64,000 nt of DNA from Populus alba. Lineage: Eukaryota; Streptophyta; Magnoliopsida; Malpighiales; Salicaceae. Position numbers and translations under genes: made by a program. The DNA lies in NCBI RefSeq assembly GCF_005239225.2, contig NC_133288.1:21644169-21708168 (forward strand). The letters are read 5' to 3'. This document shows positions 35,640-48,385 of the stretch, one piece after another; the first letter of the stretch is position 1, and every line of letters starts with the position of its first letter. Under the pieces are notes generated by a model, which was given only the letters and a program-made list of their open reading frames with translations, was not told where the DNA came from and searched no databases.

Positions 35640-37080
35640 TTGATTGATTTGGATCAAATTTATTATATGGGCTACGAGCCTACAACAATCTCATATAAAG
35701 CATATCAAAACAAATTATGAAGTCTATTCTAAATCAACTTGGTGTTGAATGATAAAATTAAAAAAATAACTCGGGTTAATTTCTCAAAATTACAATCTAG
35801 GTCATAAGAACGAGATAACCTTGCAGAAAGCAAGTTGAGACAAATTACGAGTTTTATTTCATAGTCACCTTGATATTGAAGAAAAATAAATCAATTAAAA
35901 AATATATAAAAAATATCCCAAATCAATTCGTCAAACCCGTGACCTAAGTCATGAGATCAGGATAACCATTTGAAAATAAATTTTTAAAATGACTTAGTTT
36001 AACCTGGGTTAAAATGCAAAATCCATAACTCTTGTTATAAAACTCATAAGCTTCATTGAGAACCAATCAAAATAAATTATGAAACTCAATTCTCAATCGA
36101 CCTTATCATATTCGATGTTGAACGATGAAATTTATAAAAGTTTCAATTAAAAAATGACATAAAAAGAAGTTAAGTCAGCTTAGGATAATCTGTTAAGCAT
36201 TATTCTTATATCATGAGACCATATAATCTGATAAAAAAAACAAACAAAAACAAACGATAAAGCATGATTCCAAGACAAAACACAATATTAGATGATAAAA
36301 TCAGGGACAATAGTAAGTTAAAAAAACCAAGTTAATCCACTAAACTCGCAACCCAGATTACAAGACCAAAGCAACATAGTAAAAAGCAAATTCAACACCG
36401 TAGGACCTGTGATCTAGGTTGCGAGACCATATAATCTGTTAGAAAAAATGACTCGGTTTAACCGAGTTAAAAATACAAAAACCCATGATCTTAATCATGA
36501 GATCAAGATATCGTTATAGAAAGCAAACTAAAACAGGTTACGAAGTTCAATTCCCAACTGACCTAGTATTGAGAGATGAAATTAAAAAAAATTAATTAAA
36601 AAAATAACACAAGTCAACTCAAATTAACCCGTTAAACACTATTTTCAAGCTATGAGACCCAAATGACTTGATAAAAAGCAAACAAAACAAATCAATCATG
36701 AAACTTAATTATGAATCAACCCAATATTAAAGGACAAAATTAAGAAAAATAGTTATTAAAAAAACCCAGATCAATCGAGTTAACTTGCCAAATCTATGAC
36801 CCATGCCATGAAATTAAAACAACTCAATAAAAATATAATATTAAAGGATAAAATAAAAAAAATATTAATTAAAAAAAACCAAAGAAGAAAAAAAAAAAAC
36901 TAAAGCACTGTTCCAATAAAATAGTGCTTTAAAAAAACTCAGGTCAACTTGCTAAACTCACAATTCATTTCACGAGAATGAGATAACCCAATAAAAAAAT
37001 AAATTTAATATTAAATAATAATATATATATTTTAAAACATTAATTAAAAAAATCAAAGAAAAAAAATAAATAAAACACTA
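35640..37080. repeat. Decayed tandem array of AT-rich units
   Basis: A unit of roughly 120-280 bp recurs at least eight times. Its marks are a phrase like TCATGAGACCAAGATAACCT, then AAAGCAAAC..AAAACAAATTACGAA, then a phrase like AATATTGAAAGATGAAATTA, then AATTAAAAAAAT. Copies of the third phrase are near 35745, 35875, 36115, 36285, 36565, 36725, 36840 and 37010. Units differ by many changes and by length. Similar sequence occurs once at about 28290-28610. There is no coding potential. Confidence 0.65.
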
Positions 37081-38350
37081 TTTATTACAAGAATGAGGAG
37101 AGGTACCGTAAAGCTCCACTCTCTTTAAATTTTTCTTATTAATTGTCAATGTTAATGTTAATTAATTGTTAATAGTTATCTAGATAAATGTTGAAAATGA
37201 AGGAAGGAAGGCGAGGAGAGAGAAAAACAAACAACAAGTGGATGGGAAACAATTGCAGCAAGGAAATAAAATCACTAGTTCCCTTGCTTTATAAAATATA
37301 AGATTGTCATTTTTTACAAGCTGTTCACCAAATTCTTCTCCACGTGGGACAGCATACTTGATGATTTTCCATGTACAAGAAGCAAGTCTTATCCCTGGAG
37401 AACAGGACAAAAATGTCTTTTATACTCACCGGGTCTGTTGCGTGGCAAACGAAGATAAACATCATACACCTTTCGCGTGCAAAAATAAATATCAGCATGA
37501 AGATAAAATTCCATCGTGCTAAAGCTATAATTATCAAGATCTACTTTACAGAATACATAGATAGATAGAGAAAGATTAAATTTGCCATCCATAAAAAATA
37601 AATAGAATATTTTCATGTAATATTTAATTTATCTATTTTTAAAAAAATAAATCTCAATAAAATATTATTAATTTACAACTTAATTATAATAAAATTTACT
37701 GCATGAAAGAAAATAGTTAGCTCGATTTAAAATATATATTTAATATTATGATGTGTAATATATTTTAAAAATATATTGAAATTATATATATTTTTTATAT
37801 TAAAACATCAGAAGAACCAATCAACTCATCATGCTTTGCAATCTTTAAATAATGGATTTACGGTTCAACTTATAGAATTGAACCGATTTTGATAATCATG
37901 AAGGAAGGGAGCTTATCGTCTTATTTTTCTTATAAAAAGATAGAAGGAAATTTTAAAATAGCGGGAATAAAGAGAGAGAGAGATATACGAATTGTAAAAA
38001 ACAAAGAGAAACAAAATCCAACCGTCTCCTCCATGCTATACTTTACTTCGTTTAATAATAAATAAAAAGTAGCTCTTCTGGAAGAGCCAAACAATCCCCA
38101 AACAATCCCTTTTTATTCATTTATTCTCTAATTTCAGAGGCTTCCATTTTGAAAATCAGGGTTCTCTTACCTAGCTCTTCTTTCACAGTCAAATCTCTAA
38201 ACCCTAACGCCCCCGATCTCTCCTACTAGCCGTTACTCCCTCTTTCCCGCCAATTTTACTAAATCTCAGCCGTTCACCACTCTCTATCTAAAACACTAAC
38301 CGTTAGATCTGCGCCTTTTTTCTACCAGCTTCTTTTCAATCTCGCCGGAA
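37081..38350. other. Spacer and RCC2 promoter
   Basis: 37180-37620 has several overlapping antisense short frames with no support. A GAGAGAGAGA run lies at about 37972-37983, and a telo-box AAACCCTA at 38199-38206 sits in the probable RCC2 leader. No TATA box was recognised. Confidence 0.5.
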
Positions 38351-41300
38351 ATGTCGGTTGTTGAAGCGGAGAAGAAGGCTGCAGAGGAGATGAAGGTAGA
38401 AGAGAAAGGAGGGGAGCTGTTGTTCTGTGGCTCCACCTGTTGGAGTCTTAGTCGCATGAAAGGTGCACAGGAAGGCAACTTGGTCTCCCCTACCCGGCTA
38501 CGTCCTCTTGTTGGTGTCGATATCCGCGTCGTTGCCTCAGGTTCCGGTGAGTTCCATTTCCCCAATTGCCTAGTTGCACGTGTATAGCGCATATAAACTG
38601 GCACTTCTGATTGGTTATTTTATTACGTCACCTCTTGGTGTAGCGTCGTTTCACTGTGTGGCATTGGATGTTGAGGGGCGTTGCTATACATGGGGACGCA
38701 ATGAGGCACGGACTCATCTCTAAAGCTGTTTAGTAAATTTAGCTAGTCTATGTTAGTATCTGTCAATTAATGGAGCTTAGCTTGTGTTTACAGAGGGGGC
38801 AACTGGGTCACGGAGACATGATTCCGCGCGATAGACCAACAGTCGTTTCTGAGCTTTCCAAGTAAGTTGTTGGAGCCATTGCTATTATATTTGATTGGCT
38901 TATTGTAATACACATGTAGATAGGAGTGTTGCTTTGGATCTTTAGGTGGACTTCTAACCGGTATTGCACTTGAAGTAACTGGGGAAAGGATGAGCTTTGA
39001 AATTGATAAAGTTTGTATGGATATCCTAGGTTTCCGTGTGATCAGATGTTTGATCAGCATCAATAGAAGTATATTTAGGAGTTTTATGGTCATTGGCAGA
39101 GTTACCAGGCACTACAGAAGCAGATATGAGTTTTTGTTGGGAGTGTGATTGGAAAATTTCTGAGTTCTAACGAAAAGTTTAGGCCGAGTCCTCATTTCTT
39201 TGGTGTTGGGTGCGGTGTGGTCTGAAAATGTGACATCACTGAGCAGGAAGTGCTTCCAGACCTTGATCTGTAGCATTTCTTTGTCAAAATGATGACATGT
39301 AATATTCAAGGGAGCATGCAAATTGTTATGAGTGTATAGACTGGTAACATGCTTGTTTGTCATTTCTATGATGTTTTTGTACCTGGTTCACAATAAGAAA
39401 TCTCTTAAGAATGTTTGTCAATGCTAAATACTTTTTACCATACTTAGGGAAATACCAGGATACACCTCTTTATGTAAAATTTACAGTTTAGAAGAAAGGC
39501 TTGAAGATTTGTGTGAACCTGTTATAGCATGAGGGAATGGTTAGTGCTATTTTGGAAGAGTTTGCTTAACTTTTATTTTTAACTCTATAGCAAGTTATCA
39601 AGATATTGACCAGCGGAAGATGTCACTGGAAAATTATCTCTGTCCCACTCATTTTCAAAATTCATTTTTGTGACTTCTGAATGAGGTTGTGTAATTGGGA
39701 ATAGGTGATTATTGTGAGAAGAGTTGTTCATTAAAGAAATTTGTCGTTCTACCTTGCACCAATTCAGAACTTGTCTGAATGGAGTACCTTGCTCTAGTGA
39801 CCTGGTTGGCAGTTTTGTGTCTTCCTGGATTTCCTTTTTTCTAATATATTTTTTTTCTCCTTTGTAAAAAATGAATCAGGTCTGATGATTTGAAACTAGG
39901 TGATTATTGTGAGAAGGGTTTATCTAGAAAGAATTGTAGAAATTTCTTTTTTGCTAACTGAAGAAATGTTGATAAATATTTCTACTAACCCTTATTGGTT
40001 TTCTCTGAAGGTATAAACTTATTAGAGCTGGAGCTGGTAGGAGCCATTCAGTTGTGGTTACTGAAGATGGTTTATCTCTTGCATTTGGCTGGAATAAACA
40101 TGGGCAGCTGGGCTCTGGCTCAGCAAGAAATGGTAAATCCATCTTCTAGATCATGTTGAATGGAATTTCAAGGGTTTGATACTTTGGATAGGATGTCTGC
40201 ATTTAAAAATCATTCTGATATTCTCATTGAAGGGTGTGAAATATTTTTTTCTTTTCTTGACTAGCTTTGGATTGTTGCATTTTCAAAACGAGCTTAAAAA
40301 AGGAATGCTGTTAATATAAGTTGCATGTTTTTATTAAAAGATGTTAATTGGATGTAGAGTGTTTGTTGTATGTCTCTTGACATGTCCAATTTCAGATATC
40401 AACCTTCTAGTTCATTCTTTTGCTCTACTTCTTTGTAGAAATTGAGTCATCTCCTGTTCGCTGTCATGTGTCTGATGTCAAAACTACTGCTTGTGGCGCT
40501 GACTTCACAGTGTGGCTATCCTCTGTTGAAGGAGCTTCTATATTGTATGGTTTGTGGATGTGTTTGAGTTCTGTTTTTCTTGGTTGTACAGCTGAACAAC
40601 TTCATGGTTAATTGTTATCATTTTACTCAGATTACTTACTGATTTGGACAATGTTCTTTTGGTAACTAGATCTGCAGGCCTTCCACAGTATGGTCAACTT
40701 GGACATGGAACGGACAAAGAGGTATGTTTGAAGCAGATCTTTCTTTTATTTTCTGAGCATTTCATTAATGTTGAATCATCCTAGATACACTGTTGCAGCT
40801 ACATTCTGTGGCTTTGTGTGCTAAGCTCAACAGCAACAATAAAGTATAGAACAGATTTATATGGTCCCTTTTGTGTATGTTATTTGTACTGGCATCAGGC
40901 TTGGGTACCCGGGGAAGTGATAAAGGTGCATTGTACCATCTGATAGTGAATTAGATGTCAAATCTTCCGACATGTTTGCATTGCCAATCACTTTCTACCA
41001 TTGAATATCCTAAGCCTTTTCAAATCACTTTGCTGTGTCCAGTTTCTCGTATTCTGAGATGGCACCACAGCAGTCCAAGCATTGCAAATGTATTTATTCT
41101 TGTCCTTTTACATTAAGAGGCACATCTGATTGATGTAGGTCGTTTTTGAGCTTTTAAATGTTTTAGGAGTGTACAAAATATCTGGAATCTAGTTCATCTC
41201 TCTGTAAATTAAGTAACTTGTGCTTGTCAGGTAGCTACACTTTGTCATGTCATTACTTGTTTCCAGTTACAGATTTTAATGTGACTTTGGGTGCTTGCAG

Positions 41301-44300
41301 TACAATACAAAAGACAGCTCAGTCAGGCTGGCATATGAAGCCCAACCTCGCCCTAGAGCGATAGCTTCTCTTGCTGGGAAAACCATTGTGAAAGTTGCAT
41401 GTGGAACAAATCATACAGGTTATTGTCTAACACATTCCCTCTCCTGTCTCTCAATTTTCATCACACCCTTGTTGACATGCTTTTGTTTGTTGATTGACCA
41501 ATTCATTATGGGAATTCAGTGGCTGTGGATTCAAATGGTTATGTATACACGTAAGTACGTTCCTGCTTGATCCACTTTATACACTTTGTTTTGTTCCCAT
41601 GTATCTAAAATTCACTTATATTTGCAAATTGTTTCTGTTGGTATGTTTAGGTGGGGCTTTGGAGGTTATGGAAGGTTTGTACTATGTGCTTGACATTGGT
41701 CTCTGTGAGTCATACTGTTGTGGACAACTGAAGCATTTTGGACTTAGATAAATTAAAGATTTTGAAATCTTGTACATGGTGACATGGTATCTTGCTTCTT
41801 TTCTATTTCAAAATTCATGTAATTCCATGACTTTGCCTTGTAGGCTTGGACATAAAGAGCAGAAGGATGAGTGGGTCCCTCGGCGCGTGGACATCTTCTC
41901 AAAGCACAATGTTTTGCCTCCTGGTGCAATTATTTCAGCTGGTTCAATGAATCCTGCTTGTACTGCAGGTATTATATGTTAGTGACTGGCATGTTATACT
42001 GATTTTTTTTTAGGGATGCTAGAAACCATAGGTTGGACCAACTAGAGGACCCAACAGTTTTAATTTTGGGACATAACGTACCTCAGACAAGTAGAAACAA
42101 GATTGTCAAAAAAGCCCTAAATTTATTCTTTTCTTGGATTGCATCACTTCCTGGTTATGATTGTTATTCAGACTAAATGCCATCCCAAAATATGGCGCTT
42201 GCAAAGTTTCTCAAAGTTAGAAGATGGATGCATGATCTAGGAAATGACAATGAGCATCACTGTTGAATGTAGATGCTTTTAAGATGACTTGATGCATTGT
42301 TTATATCATTCATCAATTAGATGGGAAGTTTTAGAATGGCTTCCAGATGATATCTAGGTTTATATATTATTCAGAGGACATGATTTACAATATAATTTTA
42401 TACCCTGTCAAGCTTTTCAGACTAGCCATTGGCTGGCTCTGGTTCAGCCTTGTTGTATTAGTAAATTTTCTTTCCAAATATATGATCCTGTTCCTATTTC
42501 CAGGAGGTGGACAGTTGTATATGTGGGGCAAAATAAAAAATACTGGTGATGACTGGATGTATCCTAAACCTCTCATGGATTTAAGGTTCTTCCTGATGCC
42601 ATTTTTATATTACTGTCATCCTTTTCACTTTTGATTTAGCAGCGTTCAATTGTTTTGTTTTGTCATTGAAGCCCTACTTTTCTCTTATGAATCCTTTTCT
42701 GCTATTATGTAAAGATATTGATGTTCTGTGTTCTAATTATGTTTGATTTAGCAATGCCTGCACAATAATATAATTATTGATACTAATGTTGGTTAACTTG
42801 TGAATTGCCTCTGTGTATTGGAATATTTGATATTAATGGCTTATACAAAGTTTGAGATTCCTTCATTTCTTCAATAAAATGGTTTTGATGTGCAAGTAAA
42901 AAAAAAAATATCCAATTTTTGGGGTCGTTTTGCATACAGTGGTTGGAATTTACGTTGCATGGATTCAGGAAACATGCATCATTTTGTTGGTGCTGATAAC
43001 TCCTGCGTAAGTTGGGGGCATGCTCGGAATGGAGAACTGGGATATGGCCCTAATGGTCAAAAGTATGTATTTTTTAACACTTGGCATTTCTGTGGTCCTT
43101 TATTTTATCTCTACTTTTCACTTTTTGTTTATTTCTGCACTTCAGGTCTTCTTTATCCTTACTTTTTACTTTTTTTTTTTTAAATTTCTGCACTTCAGGT
43201 CTTCGGCAGTGCCCAAGAAGGTAGATATTCTGGAGGGCATGCATGTTATTGGGTGAGCAGCTACTAGTACTAGTATTATTGTTATTATATTTATTTAATT
43301 AAAATTTATGCATAGATAACAATATATGCTTCAATTGTTCGTTTGGACTTAACAATGAGAGCTTTTCTCTTTCTAGTGTTGCATGTGGCATGGGCCATTC
43401 CATGGTCATAGTTGACAGGACGAATGTTGGTGATGGACTTGATCAGGTAACAAGTTTAGAATTGGTCTTCCTGGGATTGCAAGCCAAGTGCTCTTTCTGT
43501 GCCATTAGTTTCAAAAAGGCTGGTTTCTTATTTATGGTTTGATGGTGTTGTTTTGCTCATACTCATGTCATCAATAAAATAAAGCAACTATATGGTTGCA
43601 ACAAAAGTCTACTTGGTGTCAACTTTTGGTGTTTTCTCAAAAAAAAAAAAAAAATTATTTGGTGGAAAGTGGAAACAAGATATATGTTTTGGAATTACAC
43701 CCTGCTCATGTTGGTCGGCAATTGTCCTTTTAAGAAGATAACTCAGTTCATGTGATTGACACTGCAGGCTTATGTTCAAAATACTGAGGATCCATATTAA
43801 ATCTTTCAAAATATGGATCCTCAGAATTGTCCATGGAATTCTCATTCATGAATCCTTGGCAGTGACAAATGACTCGTTTTAAATCCCTCTGTATTTTGTT
43901 GGATTTACGTGGTTCTTTAGATATGGCATTATCAAAGTTGGTTTGTGGGTGTATATCTGTGTATACATGCGCGTGCGCGTGCTGTTTGATTTATGCTAAT
44001 TACATGAATACTCATGTGCAACACTTGTTGTCTTAACAGCTTGATGTCTATGATGGCAAAGCTTCTGATGAAGGTATGCTAAATGTTAAATGTACAATTC
44101 ATTGATTTATTTTCTCACTGGCAAATTCCTCTGCCCCTTTCTCAAAATAAATAAACAATACCTTTGCATCTGCTAGGAGCAAACATGCATAAGTAGTTTT
44201 GGCAACCAGATTTCTGCCTTGTTTACCACGGGCTAAACATAGTTATGGGCAATTTCTACGTGGCCTCAGTGATTGAGACATCTTTGATCTCTTTGTTCTG

Positions 44301-44744
44301 ATAAGCAAAAGGCTTATACCAGAAGACACCAATGAGGGTATGACTCATCAGTGATGAGAAGTTGAATTTGACCTGTTTATTTTATATTATTGTGCAGGTA
44401 GTGGGGAGCCTGGGAGTAAAGACCATGTTAAGCAAAGTGGGAAAAAGGGAGCTGCTAAAACCACTGATAACTCCAGAAAGAGGAAGTCAAAGGATGCATC
44501 AGAATCTGAAGAAGAGAATAGCAATGATGAAAGTGACGCCAGTGATGAAGTCAATGGCCAGACAGAAAAGAAGAGCATACGTGGTGGAAAGGTTTCTGGT
44601 ACGGGTCAAAGTAGAGGTGGAAAAAAATCTTCATCCGCAGGAAAGAGTACTGGACATGGGCAGGGCCGCCCTCCATCGGCAAATAAAAGCACAAATTCTT
44701 CTCTAGAAAAAACTGGTAAGAGAGGAAAGCCACGCAAGTCATAA
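38351..44744 (+). CDS. RCC2: RCC2/TD-60-like protein with RCC1 propeller repeats
   Basis: A 16-exon gene encoding 537 residues. Exons: 38351-38546, 38644-38705, 38794-38861, 40011-40132, 40439-40544, 40670-40721, 41301-41418, 41520-41550, 41651-41674, 41844-41968, 42504-42585, 42940-43062, 43199-43252, 43377-43446, 44040-44073, 44398-44744. All phases join and the summed length is a whole number of codons. Residues about 20-420 are RCC1-type repeats forming a seven-bladed propeller (CYTWGRNERGQLGHG, FGWNKHGQLGSG, YGQLGHGTDKE, FGGYGRLGHKEQ, SWGHARNGELGYG). The tail, 423-537, is rich in Lys, Ser and Gly with a nuclear-signal-like RKRKSKD. Animal RCC2 works in mitosis and small GTPase control; the plant role is inferred. 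Intron 2 starts with GC, not GT; exon 9 is only 24 nt. Confidence 0.93.
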
Positions 44745-44997
44745 CTAACAATTCCCAGGTTCCAATAAGAAATTTTGTTCTCTCAATGTAGAGAATTGTA
44801 CCATCGCATACATTAACTGCTGCAATTTGCGTTCATTTTTAATTGCTTTATATTTTCAATCTTCAATTGCCTCCACAATTTTTCTGTTTTCTTCACGGAA
44901 ACAATTTTTATGGGCTGGCTCTTGATGGCTTGGAGGCCTAGGAGAATTGTATGATTTCAGTGGCAGCTTGTATCAATTTTTTTTTTCATAGAATGAA

Positions 44998-45215
44998 ATT
45001 GGTGTTTGGGAGTGCTTTTTAAAAGTGCTTTTGAAAAAATTTGAAAATTTTTTATTTATTTTTTTGCTTTGAATTAATATATTTTTTTATGTTTTCAAAT
45101 TATTTTGATGTGCTGATCTCAAAAATAATTTTTAAAAAATAAAAAGATATTTTTAGCATGCTTTTCTGAGTGGAAAATATTTTGAAAAGTAATAACAACT
45201 GCACACTTTCAAAAT
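44998..45215. repeat. AT-rich MITE-like repeat with visible inverted ends
   Basis: Left end GTGTTTGGGAGTGCTTTT; the right side has TTTTGAAAAGTAATAACAAC and ACTTTC. The core has ATTTTGATGTGCTGAT followed by CAAAAATAATTTTTAAAAAA. About 215 bp, no coding capacity. Confidence 0.65.
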
Positions 45216-45420
45216 TGATGTAGTATATGGGAACTTCTAGCACTGATTTCTTTCAATTGGTCTCCATTTACATTTCTGGAAAGGCTGTTCAATTCAGTAA
45301 TACTACAACTGAATTATGACCTGGATTATGTTGTGCGTTCTTTATTATAGTAATCAACAAGCTGATACTGAACAAAAGGAAGTATCTAATTATGAGCTAT
45401 GATTCCTTTATGTAACATTT

Positions 45421-45985
45421 CCCACCACACAAATGCCTTGCGGCACAAGGCAGAGAGCATCCCTCACGCGAGGAACAAGACCGGGGAGCACATCATCAAT
45501 GTCCCAGATGGCATTTCCCAGTCAAATTTATGAAGAAGATTGGCAAGTGAGAGCTCCACGGTGGCAAGTCCTTTAAATATTCCAGGACAAATTCTTCGAC
45601 CAGCGCCAAATGGTATTAGCTCAAAATCATTTCCTTTCAGGTCAGTAGAACTTCACTCACATGGATTCTTCCAAGCTTTTGGGTCTCTTCTAATAGCCCA
45701 AGCATTTGCATAGACCAAGGTCTCCGCTGGTATTTCGTATCCATTCAGTAATGGTGCTGGTGGTGGTTGCGATCGCATGTTCTCCTGGACCACAGCTTTA
45801 AGATGAGGCAATTGCTGGACATCATCTTCATTCGCAAACCCTTTCTTTCCCAGAAAAAATATTCTAACTTCTTCCTCTTGAGCTTTTTTCATTGCCTCAG
45901 GATTCTTCATAGAAAGGTCATGGCCCCTTCACAGTAACAGCAGATGTTTCTGTCCTGTTCCGCCAAGAAATATGGCCCGTAAGGA
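45421..45985 (-). pseudogene. Cytochrome P450 (CYP71-like) pseudogene, 3' part
   Basis: On the minus strand this reads from the I-helix start (IFLGGT) through an ENMR version of the ExxR motif and NAWAIRRDPKAWKNP to the heme signature [10 protein letters not shown] and the final part ([12 protein letters not shown]). It is broken in several ways. A small insertion shifts frame in the I-helix, there is a stop before MKNPEAM, an extra Glu sits in QEEEVR, and residues are missing after QPPPAPLL. A TGA follows NPCE where the PERF region should be, and a further frameshift lies after the heme motif. The N-terminal half is absent. Most CYP71-clan enzymes are endoplasmic reticulum monooxygenases; this copy cannot make one. 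Confidence 0.85.
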
Positions 45986-47746
45986 TGCAAAACAAAATCA
46001 AAGAATAATATCATGGACAACTGTAAATTTCTTTCAGAACTAAAAAGTACCACTCCTTGATTTTGCCCCTATTTTATTAGCCCTTTTAACTTTTCAAAGG
46101 TCAATTTAACATTAATTTTTTGCTAATTTTCTTTGATTTTGTATTAGATACAAATTTACCAAAAAAATATCTATAAAAAAATAGAAACTTTAATCTTTCT
46201 AAAACTGATTTTTTGAAATGTTTAATCATTAAAACCAAAGAATTGGTTAAAATTAATTTTTATTTATTTTAATTTCAAAATTGATGAAAACTTAAATTGA
46301 GGAAGCAATTTATACCTTATGTAGTGTTTTTTTTTGTAATTAAACATACTTTTTAAATGTTTTATGCTTGAAAAAGTATTAAATTAATAATTTTTAGTCT
46401 TCTTTTCTACTTATCGAGGTCAGCATGCTTCATCTGATATGAAAATGTGTATATATTGCCATGCATCGTAGACGTACCAAAGTTATATTTGGCCCTGTAA
46501 GGATAAAGTTGAATGATGGCACTAATTCTCGACCATATGCCAACAGTACTGTTACAGCAAAACATTTATATACTGGAAACCCGTTGCTAGATCACAGCTC
46601 ACAGGGATTAGACAGACTGGCTAGGTGTCATAAAAATTGATGGCTTCTGAAAAATAAAGCTTTATAATATTTATGGTTGTGGTTATTTTTTAAATATTTT
46701 TTATTTAAAATATATTAAAATAATATATTTTTATTTTTTTTAAAAATTATTTTTAATATTAGTATATTAAAATAATATAAAAACATATTAATTTAAAGTA
46801 AAAAAAAAAATAAAATTTTTAAATCTTTTAAAAATATTTTAAAAACATAAAAACAAATAGAACCTTAATCTAAACCTTGTATAAGTTAAATTTTGTGGCA
46901 TATTGGTAGAGTCTTGGTGAACCAAGGCTAACCTAAACCAAGTTTTATTTTGAGACATTTTTGATATTGATTTGGTTAAACTTGATTTAATGAGTTAATT
47001 TATTTAAATTTGAGTGAGACTTAACTAATTTAATTCTAAGAAATAATATTTTTTTTTTTTGAAATGATGTTGTTTATCAATCCAGGTTTGTCCAGTAACC
47101 TGCAAGTTGACTCAAAAACCCGAATTTTAAGTAATATCAAACTAAAACTGGGTTTAATAAGAACTATGATAAATTGAACCAAGTACGTACGTGCACGCCT
47201 ATTTCCGAAATACTGCAATACCATGACAAGAAGAGAGATTTCAGTGCCTTGGGAAAATCCGTGACTTGTTCCATTGTTGAGTTAAAATAATTAAATGTTT
47301 GGTCACATTCTGCCTTTCGGCCAGGTTTACTGACCCTTGAATGAACTACCAGGATCATTCTCATATACGAATCAGAATTTATCAACCTCTGACATAGTTT
47401 CTTGTACTGTCAACTAAGAATTGCATGACCTGTAATTGTTTTGGCTTGAATAATCTCTTGATGGCATTTCATATAACTCGCAACCTTATCAACGCACAGT
47501 CCATGTATTATTTATAAATTATAACTAGCTATACGAAGATATAATGGTGAAACCTCGTAACAGTATAATAGATGAAAAGAAGAAGAAGCAAGATACGAAG
47601 AAAAGCAGATCATGATCACGTACTTTCACTTTCAGCTAGGAGAAATTGGTGAAACCTAGTCTTTCAACAGCTGGCCTAGGATTCAAGTTCTAGCTAGTTC
47701 ATAATCCTGTCCTTTAAAGTCTATAGACTTGCCGAAGTACATCTAA
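45986..47746. other. Spacer between the P450 remnants
   Basis: Contains a MITE-like copy (about 46670-46870) and AT-rich DNA. The short frames at 47036-47385 on the minus strand are unsupported. Confidence 0.5.
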
Positions 47747-48385
47747 TTACAACATAAACACTTCTGGTAGTTCCCTCGCTTCAGGATCCCTTCCAATTGC
47801 CCACGCATTCACAAAAACTAGAGTTCTAGCTGGTATATCATAACCATCTATGTTGCAATTTTGTATTGTTTCTCGTGGGAGCAGTAATGGAGCCACTGGA
47901 TGCAATCTCCATGTCTCTTTCACCACTGCCTTCAGATATGGTAATCTTAAGAGATCGTCTTCTTTCACGAGTTTTCTGTCACCAGCAAAATTTCTAACTT
48001 CTTCTTGAACTTTGTTCATCACTCTAGGTTCCTTCATTAGAGCTGTCATGGCCCACTCCAAGGTGCCTGCACTTGTGTCTGTACCAGCAACAAATATGTT
48101 CTGCCAACCAAAAAAAAAAATGTCTAAATATATAGGAAGCGATGCATATCTTTTCCACGGAAGAAAACTACAGAATCTCTAGTAAAAGCTACACATGACA
48201 AAAACAAAATGAATTGAGAAACTTATTGATGACCATTAGCACTGCTTTGATGTGATCCCGAGTGAGATCAAATGCAAATGAGTGTTCCTTTTTCAGGCGA
48301 AGTAACACGTCAATGATGTCCTCTTTCTCAGGTTTGGTTCTCTTTGGATCCAGGTGCTCGTCAATTATTTCTGAGGTTAACTTTC
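47747..48385 (-). pseudogene. Cytochrome P450 (CYP71-like) pseudogene, middle part
   Basis: Two exon pieces on the minus strand. The first (about 48385 down to 48234) encodes EIIDEHLDPKRTKPEKEDII through HIKAVLM and ends at a GT donor. The second (48100 down to 47747) starts after a GGCAG acceptor with NIFVAGTDTSAGTLEWA (I-helix). It continues with ETWR (ExxR) and NAWAIGRDPEA, and ends soon after at VFML and a stop. The first about 250 residues and the heme-binding end are missing. The exon borders match the usual CYP71 single intron. The text it does have is open and well conserved, so the loss looks fairly recent. It overlaps the other remnant in content, so there were two separate copies. 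Confidence 0.85.

Noticed and set aside
37180..37620. Several overlapping frames on both strands
   Set aside because: They mirror each other and show no domain, codon or splice support. Possible LTR ends (TGTTGAAAAT and ATTTTCA) had no target duplication.
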